From: Shewanella sp. GD04112
GTDB taxonomy: Bacteria; Pseudomonadota; Gammaproteobacteria; Enterobacterales; Shewanellaceae
Length of the DNA: 64,000 nucleotides
Direction: 5' to 3'
Assembly (NCBI RefSeq): GCF_029835735.1
Contig: NZ_JAOEAL010000001.1
Location: 2,790,001-2,854,000, forward strand
Shown here: positions 1 through 9,171 of the stretch, in pieces
Position numbering within the stretch: position 1 is the first letter of the stretch
Layout: each line of letters opens with the position of its first letter
Made by a program: the position numbers and the translations under genes
The notes under the pieces: model-generated
What the model was told of the DNA's origin: nothing
Seen by the model: only the letters and a program-made list of their open reading frames with translations
Database searches by the model: none

Positions 1-1
1 G

Positions 2-1621
2 AACAAGCGTTATATCACCCTAGCGCCAGTTGCGACTGTATTAGGTCTGGCGTTTAAACTGCGTGACCCTGATCACCTGTTAGGCGATAAAGAAGAGCTG
101 GGCATTACCTGTGCGCTGATCCCAACTGACGTTGAAGGCGTTGAAACAGGCCGTCGTCACTTCCCGCTGAACTGTATGTTCCAAAACGGTCCAACTCGCG
201 GTAAAGACGTATTCGTACCATTAAGCTTTATCATCGGTGGTCCAAAAATGGCTGGCCAAGGCTGGCGTATGCTGGTTGAGTGTTTGTCTGTTGGCCGTGG
301 TATCACGCTGCCATCAAACTCTGCCGGTGGCGTAAAAACCGCAGCGCTTGCAACGGGAGCCTATGCGCGTATTCGTCGTCAATTCAAACTGCCGATTGGT
401 AAGTTAGAAGGGATTGAAGAGCCAATGGCACGCATCGGTGGTAACGCCTACCTGATGGATGCAGTGACCTCATTAACCACCACTGGTATCGACTTAGGTG
501 AAAAACCTTCGGTTATCTCGGCTATCGTGAAATATCACCTGACCGATCGTATGCAGAAATGCGTTATCGACGCCATGGATATCCACGGTGGTAAAGGTGT
601 GTGTTTAGGCCCTAACAACTACCTAGGTCGTGGCTATCAAGCTGCTCCGATTGCGATTACTGTTGAAGGTGCAAACATCCTGACACGTTCGATGATCATC
701 TATGGTCAAGGTGCAATCCGTTGTCATCCTTATGTATTGGCCGAAATGGAGTCAGCGTTTGACACAGAGTCTGGCCAAGGCTTAGCCAACTTCGATGCGG
801 CCATCTTCGGTCACATTGGTTTTGCGACCAGTAACTTTGTCCGTAGCTTCTGGTTAGGTCTGACATCAAGCCGTTTCTCTAACGCGCCATACTCAGATAA
901 AACCAAGCGTTATTATCAACATATGAACCGTTTCAGTGCCAACTTAGCCCTGCTGTCAGACTTAGCCATGGCAACCTTAGGCGGTAACTTAAAACGTAAA
1001 GAGCGTATTTCTGCCCGCTTAGGCGATCTGTTAAGCCAGTTATACCTCGCTTCTGCGACCTTAAAACGTTACCAAGATGAAGGCCGTCAAACCGATGATC
1101 TGCCACTGGTACAATGGGCGGTTGAAGATGCACTGTACAAGTTACAGGCTTCATTAGACGATTTACTGGATAACTTCCCTATGGGTCTAGGCGGCGTATT
1201 ACGCGCCATCATGTTCCCATTCGGCCGTCCACTGAAACGTCCAAGCGATGTGTTAGACCATAAAGTGGCTAAGATCATGCAAACCCCTTGTGAAAGCCGT
1301 GATCGTTTAGGTAAAGGCCAGTTCTGGACTAACTCTGAGCACAATGCTGTGGGCATCCAAGAGCAAACGCTGAAGGATATTCTGGCTGCCGAACCTTTAT
1401 TCGACAAAGTCTGTAAGGCCAGTGGCAAGCGTTTACCTTTCATGTGGTTAGATAAAGTCGCCGCTGAAGGTAAAGCCTTAGGTGTATTGAGCGACAGCGA
1501 AGTACAACTGTTGGAACGTGCCGAAATCGGCCGAATGAAGTCAATCAATGTGGATGACTTTGACCCAGCAGAGCTACGCCCTGAAGTCGTCGCAACGACG
1601 TCACAGGAACGCGCCGCTTAA
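2..1621 (+). CDS. fadE: Acyl-CoA dehydrogenase FadE, C-terminal part (5' truncated by window)
   Basis: Catalyses the first, FAD-dependent step of fatty-acid beta-oxidation (acyl-CoA to trans-2-enoyl-CoA). The frame is open from base 2, so the start lies outside the window; about 539 residues are visible. The visible part begins in the middle of the acyl-CoA dehydrogenase core (YITLAPVATVLGLAFKL, then GPKMAGQGWRMLVECLSVGR) and continues through a long C-terminal extension (PFGRPLKRPSD...) typical of the roughly 815-residue FadE of gammaproteobacteria. A hairpin terminator follows 40 bases after the stop. In E. coli fadE is also near tRNA-Asp, dnaQ, rnhA and gloB, which supports the assignment. 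Confidence 0.93.
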   Translation, partial: NKRYITLAPVATVLGLAFKLRDPDHLLGDKEELGITCALIPTDVEGVETGRRHFPLNCMFQNGPTRGKDVFVPLSFIIGGPKMAGQGWRMLVECLSVGRGITLPSNSAGGVKTAALATGAYARIRRQFKLPIGKLEGIEEPMARIGGNAYLMDAVTSLTTTGIDLGEKPSVISAIVKYHLTDRMQKCVIDAMDIHGGKGVCLGPNNYLGRGYQAAPIAITVEGANILTRSMIIYGQGAIRCHPYVLAEMESAFDTESGQGLANFDAAIFGHIGFATSNFVRSFWLGLTSSRFSNAPYSDKTKRYYQHMNRFSANLALLSDLAMATLGGNLKRKERISARLGDLLSQLYLASATLKRYQDEGRQTDDLPLVQWAVEDALYKLQASLDDLLDNFPMGLGGVLRAIMFPFGRPLKRPSDVLDHKVAKIMQTPCESRDRLGKGQFWTNSEHNAVGIQEQTLKDILAAEPLFDKVCKASGKRLPFMWLDKVAAEGKALGVLSDSEVQLLERAEIGRMKSINVDDFDPAELRPEVVATTSQERAA

Positions 1622-1658
1622 TCGCTAAGCTGTACTGCTAAGCCCATTTTAATAAACA

Positions 1659-1690
1659 AAAAGGCACTACATAGTAGTGCCTTTTTTATT
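1659..1690 (+). terminator. Bidirectional Rho-independent terminator between fadE and the antiporter
   Basis: A perfect 10-base stem (1661-1670 with 1674-1683) and 3-base loop is flanked by A-rich sequence on the left and T-rich sequence on the right. It can therefore end fadE on the plus strand and the antiporter gene on the minus strand. Confidence 0.85.
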
Positions 1691-1759
1691 TTCGCCTAGC
1701 TTAACAGGCTTATCTCTTCGCAAATACCAAGCTCACCTTAGCTAACCTTAGCCTTGCCA

Positions 1760-3772
1760 TTATCCCTTCGCCAACGTTTCTTCCGAGGTATTGATGTTAT
1801 CTTGTGCTTCAACCTCAGATTGCGATGGCTCTTCGGCCTTGATTTTCGCTTGCTGCTCAAGCCGTTGGCGCTCAGCTTCAGCTTCCTCATCGGCCTTGGC
1901 TTTCACTAGGGCCGCTTCTTCCGCCGCTTTGGCCTGTGCAGCTATCGCCTCTTGCTCGGCAATCGCCTGCTGGATTTTTGCTTCTTCAAGCGCCTCAACG
2001 GGCAATAGGCTGATTAACTCTATGCCATTGGGGAATTGGGTATCATTGCCTGAAACAATCACCACTTTGCCCTCTTTGGTCAGATACACTAACGGCAATG
2101 CCGTTTCGCCATAACGTTTACGGAAATGCTCGAAGGTGAAGTTTTCAGTTAAGTTAGTGACTTTAAGCTGCGCCCCTTTCGCCATTTGACTAGCAATTTT
2201 GGCGTAGGACACCGCATCACCAAACAAACATAATCGCTGTTTGTAAGTCTCAGATAATTGATGGCGAGCGCTGCCCTGCTCGGCATTATTAAGGCCAAAG
2301 ACCTTTTTAGAACCTAACACATCTTGAAAATAAAAGGTCACCAGCGGGTTTAACTGCTTATAAGGCGACATGATCAGCACTCGGCCAATCCCAGTTAAAT
2401 CCATATAGGTTTCAGCATGTTCTGAGGCAGGATTACCAAAATAGACCGGAATATTATCCATACGCGCAAGGCGAATGTTATCCCAGTTGCTATCGGCCAG
2501 TAGCACTTTGACATCTTTGCTTTTTAAGATTTTTGCCAGTTCGCGGGAAAACTTCGAGGCTCCGAAAATTAATAATCCTTGCGCCGAACCCGATGTCACT
2601 CCAAGGTATTTCGCCCAGCGGCCCGCGGTTAAACTTTGGATAACGACAGTGCCGATAATGATTAAAAATACCAAGGGCACGATGGCATCGGCGCCCTGCA
2701 CATTGGTTGCCTCTAACTTAATGGCGAATAAGGAAGATACGGCCGCCGCCACAATCCCCCGCGGGGCAATCCAACATAGGAACCATTTATCGGCTCTTGA
2801 GAGTGACGTCCCTATGCCTGATACCCAAATACTGAGCGGCCGTGCAATCAGCATGGTCACGGCGAGCACTCCTACGCCGCCCCAGCCTAAATCCATCATC
2901 GCACTCGAATCGAGTCTTGCGGCTAACAAGATAAACAATGCTGAAATCAACAGCACTGTTAGCGTTTCTTTAAATTCAAGGATTTCAGCAATATCCACAC
3001 CGCGCATATTCGCTAGCCAAATCCCCATCACAGTCACTGTGAGTAATCCGGACTCTTCCTGCAGTAGATTGGAGCCGACAAAAATCCCCAGCATAAGGGT
3101 TAATACTGCGGTATTACGTAAATAATGCGGCAATAAATTGCGGCGGATCACTTGGCCAATGAGGTAACCTGACGCCGCGCCTAAGCCTAAACCAAGCGTG
3201 AGCATGGAGCCTAGTGCATAGAGCACATGGCTAGTGGGGTCACCAGATACCGTAATGTATTCAAACACTAATACAGCAAGTAGCGCACCGATAGGGTCAA
3301 TCACAATCCCTTCCCAGCGTAAAATGCTCGCCAGTTGCGACTTTGGCCGTACGCTGCGCAGCATAGGGACAATCACGGTCGGCCCCGTGACCACCACGAG
3401 GGCGCCAAATAACAATGCGACCTCCCAGCTAAAATTGAGCAAATAAAAGGTAGCGACACTGATACAGCCCCAGGTGATCACCATGCCGATGCTCACTAAG
3501 TGGGTCACCATGCGGCCGTGGTCTTTAATCTCTTTAAAATTGAGGGTCAATGCGCCCTCAAACAGGATCACGGCTACACCGAGTGAAATGATAGGAAACA
3601 ATAAATCCCCAAAGATCTCATCGGGATTGAGCACCCCAAATGCTGGGCCTAACATCAAACCACAGAGCAATAACGGTAAAATTGCAGGTAACCTAAGCTT
3701 CCAACCAACCCATTGACAAAATAACGAAAGCACCCCGATAAGTGCTAACATCCCAGTGATTTTTTCAACCAT
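1760..3772 (-). CDS. CPA1-type cation:proton antiporter with C-terminal Rossmann (TrkA-N-like) domain
   Basis: An inner-membrane monovalent cation/H+ exchanger of 670 residues. About the first 390 residues are hydrophobic segments of the Na+/H+ exchanger fold, with family signatures such as VVVTGPTVIVPML and RWEGIVIDPIGALLAV. A cytoplasmic nucleotide-binding-like domain follows (LLIFGASKFSRELA at about residues 401-414). The last roughly 60 residues are rich in Ala, Glu and Lys and probably form a charged helix. The longer open frame starts at 3823, but the Met at 3772 has AAGGAAG about 6 bases upstream and begins at the first membrane segment, so I place the start there. The transported ion cannot be told from sequence; Na+ or K+ are both possible. 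Confidence 0.85.
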   Translation of the reverse strand: MVEKITGMLALIGVLSLFCQWVGWKLRLPAILPLLLCGLMLGPAFGVLNPDEIFGDLLFPIISLGVAVILFEGALTLNFKEIKDHGRMVTHLVSIGMVITWGCISVATFYLLNFSWEVALLFGALVVVTGPTVIVPMLRSVRPKSQLASILRWEGIVIDPIGALLAVLVFEYITVSGDPTSHVLYALGSMLTLGLGLGAASGYLIGQVIRRNLLPHYLRNTAVLTLMLGIFVGSNLLQEESGLLTVTVMGIWLANMRGVDIAEILEFKETLTVLLISALFILLAARLDSSAMMDLGWGGVGVLAVTMLIARPLSIWVSGIGTSLSRADKWFLCWIAPRGIVAAAVSSLFAIKLEATNVQGADAIVPLVFLIIIGTVVIQSLTAGRWAKYLGVTSGSAQGLLIFGASKFSRELAKILKSKDVKVLLADSNWDNIRLARMDNIPVYFGNPASEHAETYMDLTGIGRVLIMSPYKQLNPLVTFYFQDVLGSKKVFGLNNAEQGSARHQLSETYKQRLCLFGDAVSYAKIASQMAKGAQLKVTNLTENFTFEHFRKRYGETALPLVYLTKEGKVVIVSGNDTQFPNGIELISLLPVEALEEAKIQQAIAEQEAIAAQAKAAEEAALVKAKADEEAEAERQRLEQQAKIKAEEPSQSEVEAQDNINTSEETLAKG

Positions 3773-4022
3773 ATAACTTCCTTTAGTTGGCATGGAGTGG
3801 TCAGTATTAACCCAACCTAACACGCTTTTTTCATACAGAAAAATGAACTATTGGTGATAACAATAGCAGCAAAAAATGCAGTCCTGTAACTCGAATATGC
3901 CGATTGACAGCGAATATTCAGCTTTCAGTAGAAATAAAGGGGTAACAAGAAACAATACCTTAGGCATTAGGTAAAGGTATTAAGCAGAAATACAGAGGCA
4001 AATACTCTGAAAAGATAGATAG

Positions 4023-4051
4023 AAAAAAGCCCCATCTTCCGATGAGGCTTA
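4023..4051 (-). terminator. Terminator of the tRNA-Asp transcript
   Basis: On the minus strand a stem (AAGCC-CATC / GATG-GGCTT with one bulge or mismatch) is followed by TTTTTT, just 3' of the second tRNA gene. Confidence 0.75.
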
Positions 4052-4058
4052 TTCTATT

Positions 4059-4135
4059 TGGCGGAGCGGACGGGACTCGAACCCGCGACCCCCGGCGTGA
4101 CAGGCCGGTATTCTAACCAACTGAACTACCGCTCC
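4059..4135 (-). tRNA. tRNA-Asp (GTC), promoter-distal copy
   Basis: A 77-nt cloverleaf on the minus strand, beginning GGAGCGG and ending CGCTCCG-CCA, so the CCA end is encoded. The anticodon loop reads CCTGTCACG, giving anticodon GTC for Asp. The T-loop GGTTCGAGTCC is intact. It is identical to the copy at 4192-4268 and 56 bases from it, so the two are probably transcribed together. Confidence 0.98.
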
Positions 4136-4191
4136 AAACTTTTATTATACCGCTACTAGAGCACTATAATTTTAACTTTCAATAACTTGAC

Positions 4192-4268
4192 TGGCGGAGC
4201 GGACGGGACTCGAACCCGCGACCCCCGGCGTGACAGGCCGGTATTCTAACCAACTGAACTACCGCTCC
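4192..4268 (-). tRNA. tRNA-Asp (GTC), promoter-proximal copy
   Basis: A 77-nt tRNA identical to the downstream copy, with anticodon GTC and encoded CCA. A sigma-70 promoter lies directly upstream at 4285-4313. E. coli has tRNA-Asp aspV at the equivalent place, between dnaQ and fadE. Confidence 0.98.
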
Positions 4269-4284
4269 ACTCAAGTTGCGGTGA

Positions 4285-4313
4285 ATGATACGGTTGAGCG
4301 TTCGAAGCGTCAA
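4285..4313 (-). promoter_or_regulatory. Sigma-70 promoter of the tRNA-Asp pair
   Basis: On the minus strand, -35 TTGACG, a 17-base spacer and -10 TATCAT, ending about 16 bases before the first tRNA. The whole promoter core is part of a near-palindrome (see the next entry). Confidence 0.75.
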
Positions 4314-4323
4314 CCGTTTTTTT
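4291..4323 (+). terminator. Plus-strand terminator-like hairpin overlapping the tRNA promoter
   Basis: Read on the plus strand, CGGTTGA (4291-4297) pairs with TCAACCG (4310-4316) around a TTCGAA centre, and seven T residues follow (4317-4323). This has the form of an intrinsic terminator, but there is no plus-strand gene within 2.5 kb upstream. It may block antisense transcription or act as an operator over the promoter. Confidence 0.5.
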
Positions 4324-4435
4324 CACTCAATTGCATCGTTTAGTTAAAATTTCGCCAAACTTAACAAAACCCCATGATAAATGAACAAAATATCTTCAAA
4401 CTGGCGTCTAAAACGCCTGACTGTTGACCGTTGAT

Positions 4436-6022
4436 TTAGCGGCGATGATCCGGCTCATCTGGCATGGTCAAATCAATCTCATCGAGCGATGGCGCCTCTG
4501 GCTTATTCTGCCCTGCTTCATCTAACATCCGTTGCTCTGCGGCGGCCAGTGCCTGCGCAAGACTTTGACGCTTACGCCAGACTATCAGCCCCACAACCCC
4601 AAGCAGTAGTAACACAGCATTGATGGTAATGATCCAAAACAGTGCATCCTGTTTTGCCACTGCTTCTTCTTCAGCGGCCTTTTGCGCTGCAACCGCAGCT
4701 AACTCCTCGGCACTCGGTGGCGGTTCGGGTGGCTGCACTAAGTTAAAGAAGAGTTCTGGCAAATCGAGCAGGATTTCACGGCCTGTGACTGTGGTGGTCG
4801 CCACAGTACCTTTAATTCGATAACTGCCAAACTCAGTCACAGGCGGTATTGGCAGTTCAGTGTCGCTCTCTTTAAGCCCATGAACGACTAGGGGAAGTTG
4901 CAAACCTGCTGGTCCAACAAGCTCGAATGAAAAATGGGTTTCAGCCAGTTGCAGCACACTGCTATCAGCGTGCAGCATTATTTTCCATCGCCCCGTTAAC
5001 GGATCATCAGGGGTGATCACCTCTGCATTCACAGGGCGTGGCGATAAGGTAAAGGGAAAAGAAACCTGTCGTTCAAACACATTATTACGGGCTTGGACCA
5101 CAAAGTCGTACTCGCCCCAGGGCTGTTTTAGATTGATATCACTGGTAAACATGCCATCATCGGGTCTTTCATCGAACTTTTCGCCATTATCTTTGTAAGA
5201 GCCGACGATAATGTCACCGGCGGCAAAGTTTTCATCCCCGGCGCGATGTTTACTCACAAAATGCGCGGTCCACTCGACAAGATAATCGAGCCCCGGCATG
5301 CGCACACGCTCCGCATCCCCCATCAATTGAGCAACGACTTTGGTTTCTTCACCTTGGAATAACGGCTGTGGCAGTTGCTGTACTTCAATCTCAAGCTTAG
5401 AGACTCGCTTAAGTTGCGAGCCTGGCACTACCTTACCCACCAGCTGCCAAGGGCCAGGCTGAGGCGACTCGATATATATAATGTCGCCAGTAATGCCATC
5501 GACCCATTTAACCGTTTCAGGGTGACGATTGGCGTACCACTTGCTGCCATCGGGCAATACGATGACCACTGGCGCAGAGCCGTACTCCCGCTGGATCAAC
5601 AGCGTCATGCTGCTGACCATATGATCCACCCGAAAGCGATTTTTAAGCTCAGAGGCGGTATCGACGGGGACTACTTTTCGAGTCACTGGCTTGGTCGGTT
5701 TGGCTTGATTCGGCTTAGCATCAACTGGCTTTTCGGCGCTCGCTTTCACGTCAGCGGGTTTATCTGTACTCGTTTTAGCCTCAGTGACTTTTGGCTCACT
5801 GACTTTGAGCTCACTAACCTTAGACGCACTGACTTGAGCATCATTGGGTTTAGCGGCACTGGGCTGCGCCTCTTGGGCCTTTGACGCCATATTGGCGGGC
5901 GACTGAGCGGTATTAACGGCAGGTTCGGCATCGGCCGCCAGCAAAGAGGTGCTCAAGCAGAGACCGCCGAGCACTAACGTGGTATTCAGTAGGGATTTTC
6001 GCAGCGACATCGTCATAGGCAA
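4436..6022 (-). CDS. TIGR03503-like exported/membrane protein of unknown function
   Basis: A 528-residue protein with an N-terminal signal segment (about residues 10-30, ending LLAADAEPA). A Pro/Ala/Lys-rich linker with imperfect repeats of the type KVSEPKVTEAK (about 33-115) follows, then a soluble region of about 300 residues. One transmembrane helix near the C-terminus (LFWIITINAVLLLLGVVGLIV) is followed by a short acidic cytoplasmic tail. The arrangement suggests a periplasmic domain anchored at the C-terminus. I recognise the general family described as TIGR03503; its role is not known. Start: a TTG at 6022 has GAGGA 7 bases upstream, and ATGs at 6016 and 6010 are alternatives. It follows dnaQ by 4 bases and is probably co-transcribed with it. 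Confidence 0.7.
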   Translation of the reverse strand: MPMTMSLRKSLLNTTLVLGGLCLSTSLLAADAEPAVNTAQSPANMASKAQEAQPSAAKPNDAQVSASKVSELKVSEPKVTEAKTSTDKPADVKASAEKPVDAKPNQAKPTKPVTRKVVPVDTASELKNRFRVDHMVSSMTLLIQREYGSAPVVIVLPDGSKWYANRHPETVKWVDGITGDIIYIESPQPGPWQLVGKVVPGSQLKRVSKLEIEVQQLPQPLFQGEETKVVAQLMGDAERVRMPGLDYLVEWTAHFVSKHRAGDENFAAGDIIVGSYKDNGEKFDERPDDGMFTSDINLKQPWGEYDFVVQARNNVFERQVSFPFTLSPRPVNAEVITPDDPLTGRWKIMLHADSSVLQLAETHFSFELVGPAGLQLPLVVHGLKESDTELPIPPVTEFGSYRIKGTVATTTVTGREILLDLPELFFNLVQPPEPPPSAEELAAVAAQKAAEEEAVAKQDALFWIITINAVLLLLGVVGLIVWRKRQSLAQALAAAEQRMLDEAGQNKPEAPSLDEIDLTMPDEPDHRR

Positions 6023-6026
6023 TAAA

Positions 6027-6755
6027 TTATCCTCTCCAGAGGCATTTTCCTGATTTTGCGACTAAATCAAGACGCTTTTCATGCATAACGAGTTCATCGG
6101 CCGATGCGCTGATCACTTTAAGATTAAGTGATGCGGGATCAAAGCGTTGGATGCCCCCCGCCTCTTGACCGACTTCATCGTTGGAGAGATTGAACTTGGT
6201 CTGTCCGCCTGTCATCGCCAAATACACATCGGCTAAGATCTCGGCGTCGAGTAATGCTCCGTGGTACAGGCGGCGGGAGTTATCGATACCGTAGCGCTTA
6301 CACAGGGCGTCTAAGTTGTTCTTTTGGCCGGGATGCAAAAATTTTGCGATATCGAGGGAGTCTAAGATCTCACAGATTTCACTGGTCTTTGGCCCTAATG
6401 GCTGCAACAGCGAAAATTCATGGTCCATAAAGCTCACGTCGAAGTTTGCGTTATGGGCCACAATTTCGGCGCCACTGATAAAATCGATAAATTCCTGCGC
6501 TATCTGATGGAACCTAGGCTCATTGGCAACGCGCTCATCGGTGATGCCGTGAACCGCAATCGCTTCTGGGTCAATCGCTTGGCCGGGATTGATATATTGA
6601 TGGAAATAACGGCCCGTTAAACGGCGGTTGATCACCTCAACGCACCCTATCTCAATAATTCTGTGGCCTAAATACACTGCACCACTGCCTTGGTTCATAC
6701 CCGTGGTTTCAGTATCCAAAATAACCTGACGGCTTGCGTTTGAGATAATATTCAT
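6027..6755 (-). CDS. dnaQ: DNA polymerase III epsilon subunit, proofreading exonuclease
   Basis: The 3'-5' exonuclease of the replicative polymerase core. The 242 residues carry a complete DEDDh active site: D14 and E16 (ILDTETTG), D106 (HNANFDVSF), H165 and D170 (YHGALLDAE). QTKFNL at residues 185-190 corresponds to the sliding-clamp-binding peptide of E. coli epsilon (QTSMAF). The C-terminal tail that contacts DnaE follows. The gene is divergent from rnhA with 70 bases between the two starts, the classical dnaQ/rnhA arrangement, so the two promoters probably overlap as in E. coli. Confidence 0.97.
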   Translation of the reverse strand: MNIISNASRQVILDTETTGMNQGSGAVYLGHRIIEIGCVEVINRRLTGRYFHQYINPGQAIDPEAIAVHGITDERVANEPRFHQIAQEFIDFISGAEIVAHNANFDVSFMDHEFSLLQPLGPKTSEICEILDSLDIAKFLHPGQKNNLDALCKRYGIDNSRRLYHGALLDAEILADVYLAMTGGQTKFNLSNDEVGQEAGGIQRFDPASLNLKVISASADELVMHEKRLDLVAKSGKCLWRG

Positions 6756-6825
6756 ACTTTTATGCGCTTCTTATGACATTTTTTGGTTATACTCGGCCGG
6801 TATTTACGCTGCGGATAACCATTTG

Positions 6826-7302
6826 ATGACTGAACTAAAACTGATCCACATCTTCACCGATGGCTCTTGCTTAGGCAACCCTGGCCCCGGTGGCTATGGC
6901 ATTGTAATGAATTATAAGGGCCATACAAAGGAGATGTCCGATGGTTTTGCCTTGACGACCAATAATCGCATGGAATTATTAGCCCCCATCGTCGCCCTCG
7001 AGGCGTTAAAAGAGCCTTGCAAGGTCATTTTAACCAGCGATAGCCAATATATGCGCCAAGGGATCACCACCTGGATCCATGGCTGGAAGAAAAAAGGCTG
7101 GATGACCTCGAATCGTACGCCAGTGAAAAATGTTGATCTCTGGAAACGTTTAGACAAAGCCGCCCAACTCCATCAAATTGATTGGCGTTGGGTGAAAGGC
7201 CACGCCGGACACCCTGAAAACGAGCGCTGCGATCAACTCGCCCGCGCCGCCGCTGAAGCGAGCCCTACCCAAGTCGATGAAGGCTATCAGCCTGAGTCCT
7301 AA
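6826..7302 (+). CDS. rnhA: Ribonuclease HI
   Basis: Degrades the RNA strand of RNA-DNA hybrids. The 158 residues carry the full active site: D12 (FTDGSCLGNPG), E50 (NNRMELLA), D72 (TSDSQY), H126 (VKGHAGH) and D136 (ERCDQLAR), plus the basic protrusion helix GWKKKGWMT. Each position equals the E. coli number plus 2. The frame also allows a TTG three bases earlier; I take the ATG at 6826 because the N-terminus then matches the family. It is transcribed away from dnaQ. Confidence 0.97.
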   Translation: MTELKLIHIFTDGSCLGNPGPGGYGIVMNYKGHTKEMSDGFALTTNNRMELLAPIVALEALKEPCKVILTSDSQYMRQGITTWIHGWKKKGWMTSNRTPVKNVDLWKRLDKAAQLHQIDWRWVKGHAGHPENERCDQLARAAAEASPTQVDEGYQPES

Positions 7303-7338
7303 AACTGGCCCTCATTTCGGCGCTAAACGTTGCGCCGA

Positions 7339-8238
7339 TCACTCCCGAGATAAATGGAAAAAATTACCGCAAAACTGCACAAAGGCTAGGCCTAATGACG
7401 TGGCTTGGCGGCTCTTGTGGGTAATCCGATAAAACTGTCGCTCTAGCACTAGGCCTTCAATGGTTACCAGTGCCAGCTCTTTTCGGCTGATGTCTTTATC
7501 CAGCGCCAACTCCGAGAGCACGCCCAGTCCAGCGCCTTGTTTTACTGCAAGCTTAATGGCATCGGGCGTGGTAAAGCAGAATTTCGCCTCAGGCTGCATG
7601 CCTAATTCATTGGCTGCATTGACAAAATATTCACGCGTGCCCGAGCCTTCCTCCCTTAATACCCAGGATTGGCCTTTGACCGCCGCGGGTTTAACCGTCT
7701 GCCCCGCAAGGGGATGCGCGGGATGACAAAAGACGAGTAGCCTGTCCTTATGCCAAGGCTCAATATTCAAGCGATTATCGGTGCAATGTCCTTCGATAAA
7801 CCCCATTTCGGCGCGAAATTGCGCGACCGATTGGATCACTTCTTGGGTATTGGTAATGGCCACATCCACATGGGTCTGCGTATGTTGCTGACAAAAGGCC
7901 ACCGCCGCTTTTGCTAACAAATAGTTACCAATAGTGGAACTAGCACTCACGCTTAAATGCCCGACTAAATCACCGTCTTGGCGCGTGAACGCTTGCTCGA
8001 TTTGCTCGACTCGATGTAACAAGTCCGTCGCCAGTGGCAACAACAAATTCCCTTGGGAGTTGAGCTGTAATCGATTGCCAATCCGCTCAAATAAACGGGC
8101 ATTGAGCTGTTTTTCTAATTCGGCCAAGGCCATGGAGGTCGCAGGCGGCGATAGATTAACTTGCTCTGCCGCTTTTGCCACTTGCCCACTGCGTGCAACG
8201 GCTTCAAATACCGCAAGTTGCCTTAAGGTTATTCGCAT
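7339..8238 (-). CDS. LysR-family transcriptional regulator, YeiE-like
   Basis: A 299-residue DNA-binding regulator. The N-terminal winged helix-turn-helix (ITLRQLAVFEAVARSGQVAK, then SPPATSMALAELEKQL) is followed by a LysR substrate-binding domain. The N-terminus resembles E. coli YeiE (also ITLRQLEVF), but this is a family resemblance only and the ligand is unknown. The open frame extends to 8319 and into the neighbouring gene; the Met at 8238 is the start that fits the family and leaves 23 bases to the upstream gene. It is inserted between rnhA and the yafS-like gene, which are adjacent in E. coli. A small hairpin (7317-7338) separates it from rnhA. Confidence 0.88.
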   Translation of the reverse strand: MRITLRQLAVFEAVARSGQVAKAAEQVNLSPPATSMALAELEKQLNARLFERIGNRLQLNSQGNLLLPLATDLLHRVEQIEQAFTRQDGDLVGHLSVSASSTIGNYLLAKAAVAFCQQHTQTHVDVAITNTQEVIQSVAQFRAEMGFIEGHCTDNRLNIEPWHKDRLLVFCHPAHPLAGQTVKPAAVKGQSWVLREEGSGTREYFVNAANELGMQPEAKFCFTTPDAIKLAVKQGAGLGVLSELALDKDISRKELALVTIEGLVLERQFYRITHKSRQATSLGLAFVQFCGNFFHLSRE

Positions 8239-8261
8239 AACAGACTCATTAATGAATGAAA

Positions 8262-8996
8262 TTATTTGGTATGTTCGGATAAATGCCCGGTTCGACCCGC
8301 GCTCGGGGCTGTGGTCCAATTCGGCTGTAATACTTTACGTTTGTCGCGGATGGGCGTTAATGGCGACTCTAATTTACGTGCCACAATCAAATATAAGCTG
8401 CCCGCACTGGGTAGCCATGAGGCCAAGGTTTGCTGCATAAAACGGCCATCATTAAACTCACCAATTAACGGGTGGTAGACTAAACGTTCATCGCTGACCA
8501 CTTGATAGCCTAATAAGCCTAACCAGTCTCGCACTCGAGAGGGCATAAAAAAACGCCCGCACCAGGGTAGATTGTCCTGAAATTTTGGCCATAACTTACC
8601 GAGAAACACTGGGCTTAGGGGATTAAAGCCCACGATAAATAAGTAGCCGCCGGCGATCAGTACCCTGTCGGTTTCCCGCAGGATACGGTAAGGATCTGCC
8701 TCAAATTCAAGCAGCAGGCTCATCAGCACCGCATCGATCACCCCATTCTGTAGGGGTAAATGGCAAAAATCGCCAATTAACGAGGCATTGGGTTCTGAGC
8801 ACAGTGAGAAATGGTGGGCAACGGGGGATGCCATGCTCGAGAGATCGGCGCTTAAGGGACCGAGTTTGAGTAGATGATAGCCAAACACCCTTGGCCACCA
8901 ATCGGCAAGCTTATCGGAAACGGCTTGTTGGAGTGCAGGACCATTGGGCAAATCGTCCCATTGCTCGGGTTTGCGCATAGAACTGTTATACGACAC
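8262..8996 (-). CDS. Class I SAM-dependent methyltransferase, YafS-like
   Basis: A 244-residue cytosolic methyltransferase of the Methyltransf_11 type. The motif region VDAVLMSLLLEFEADPYRIL resembles motif II and post-II of this fold, and GGYLFIVGFNPLSP follows as the next strand. The usual glycine-rich motif I is weak. Its place between rnhA and gloB matches E. coli yafS. The start is GTG at 8996, supported by GGAGGA about 5 bases upstream; an ATG at 8978 is possible. It is divergent from gloB. The substrate is unknown. Confidence 0.8.
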   Translation of the reverse strand: MSYNSSMRKPEQWDDLPNGPALQQAVSDKLADWWPRVFGYHLLKLGPLSADLSSMASPVAHHFSLCSEPNASLIGDFCHLPLQNGVIDAVLMSLLLEFEADPYRILRETDRVLIAGGYLFIVGFNPLSPVFLGKLWPKFQDNLPWCGRFFMPSRVRDWLGLLGYQVVSDERLVYHPLIGEFNDGRFMQQTLASWLPSAGSLYLIVARKLESPLTPIRDKRKVLQPNWTTAPSAGRTGHLSEHTK

Positions 8997-9171
8997 AAGT
9001 CTCCTCCCTTCCCGTTACCCATGTGCTTAATGCAAATCATCCATCTTGCCCATTACCGCTTTGGCGTTTGCCATGAGCAATTGTCATGGGCAATCGCAAC
9101 AGTCGCCAAGTGAGCCCCTCTTATGGATAATAACCTTATCTTCAAAACGAAATACAGCGATCGGCGGTGCT

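Noticed and set aside
2475..3125. 216-codon plus-strand frame opposite the antiporter gene
   Set aside because: It is antisense to a well-conserved gene, has Ser/Thr/Pro-rich composition typical of a shadow frame, and matches no family.
4059..4268. tRNA-Asp pair as an island integration site
   Set aside because: Both copies are complete, and the flanks are conserved chromosomal genes with no integrase or partial tRNA copy.
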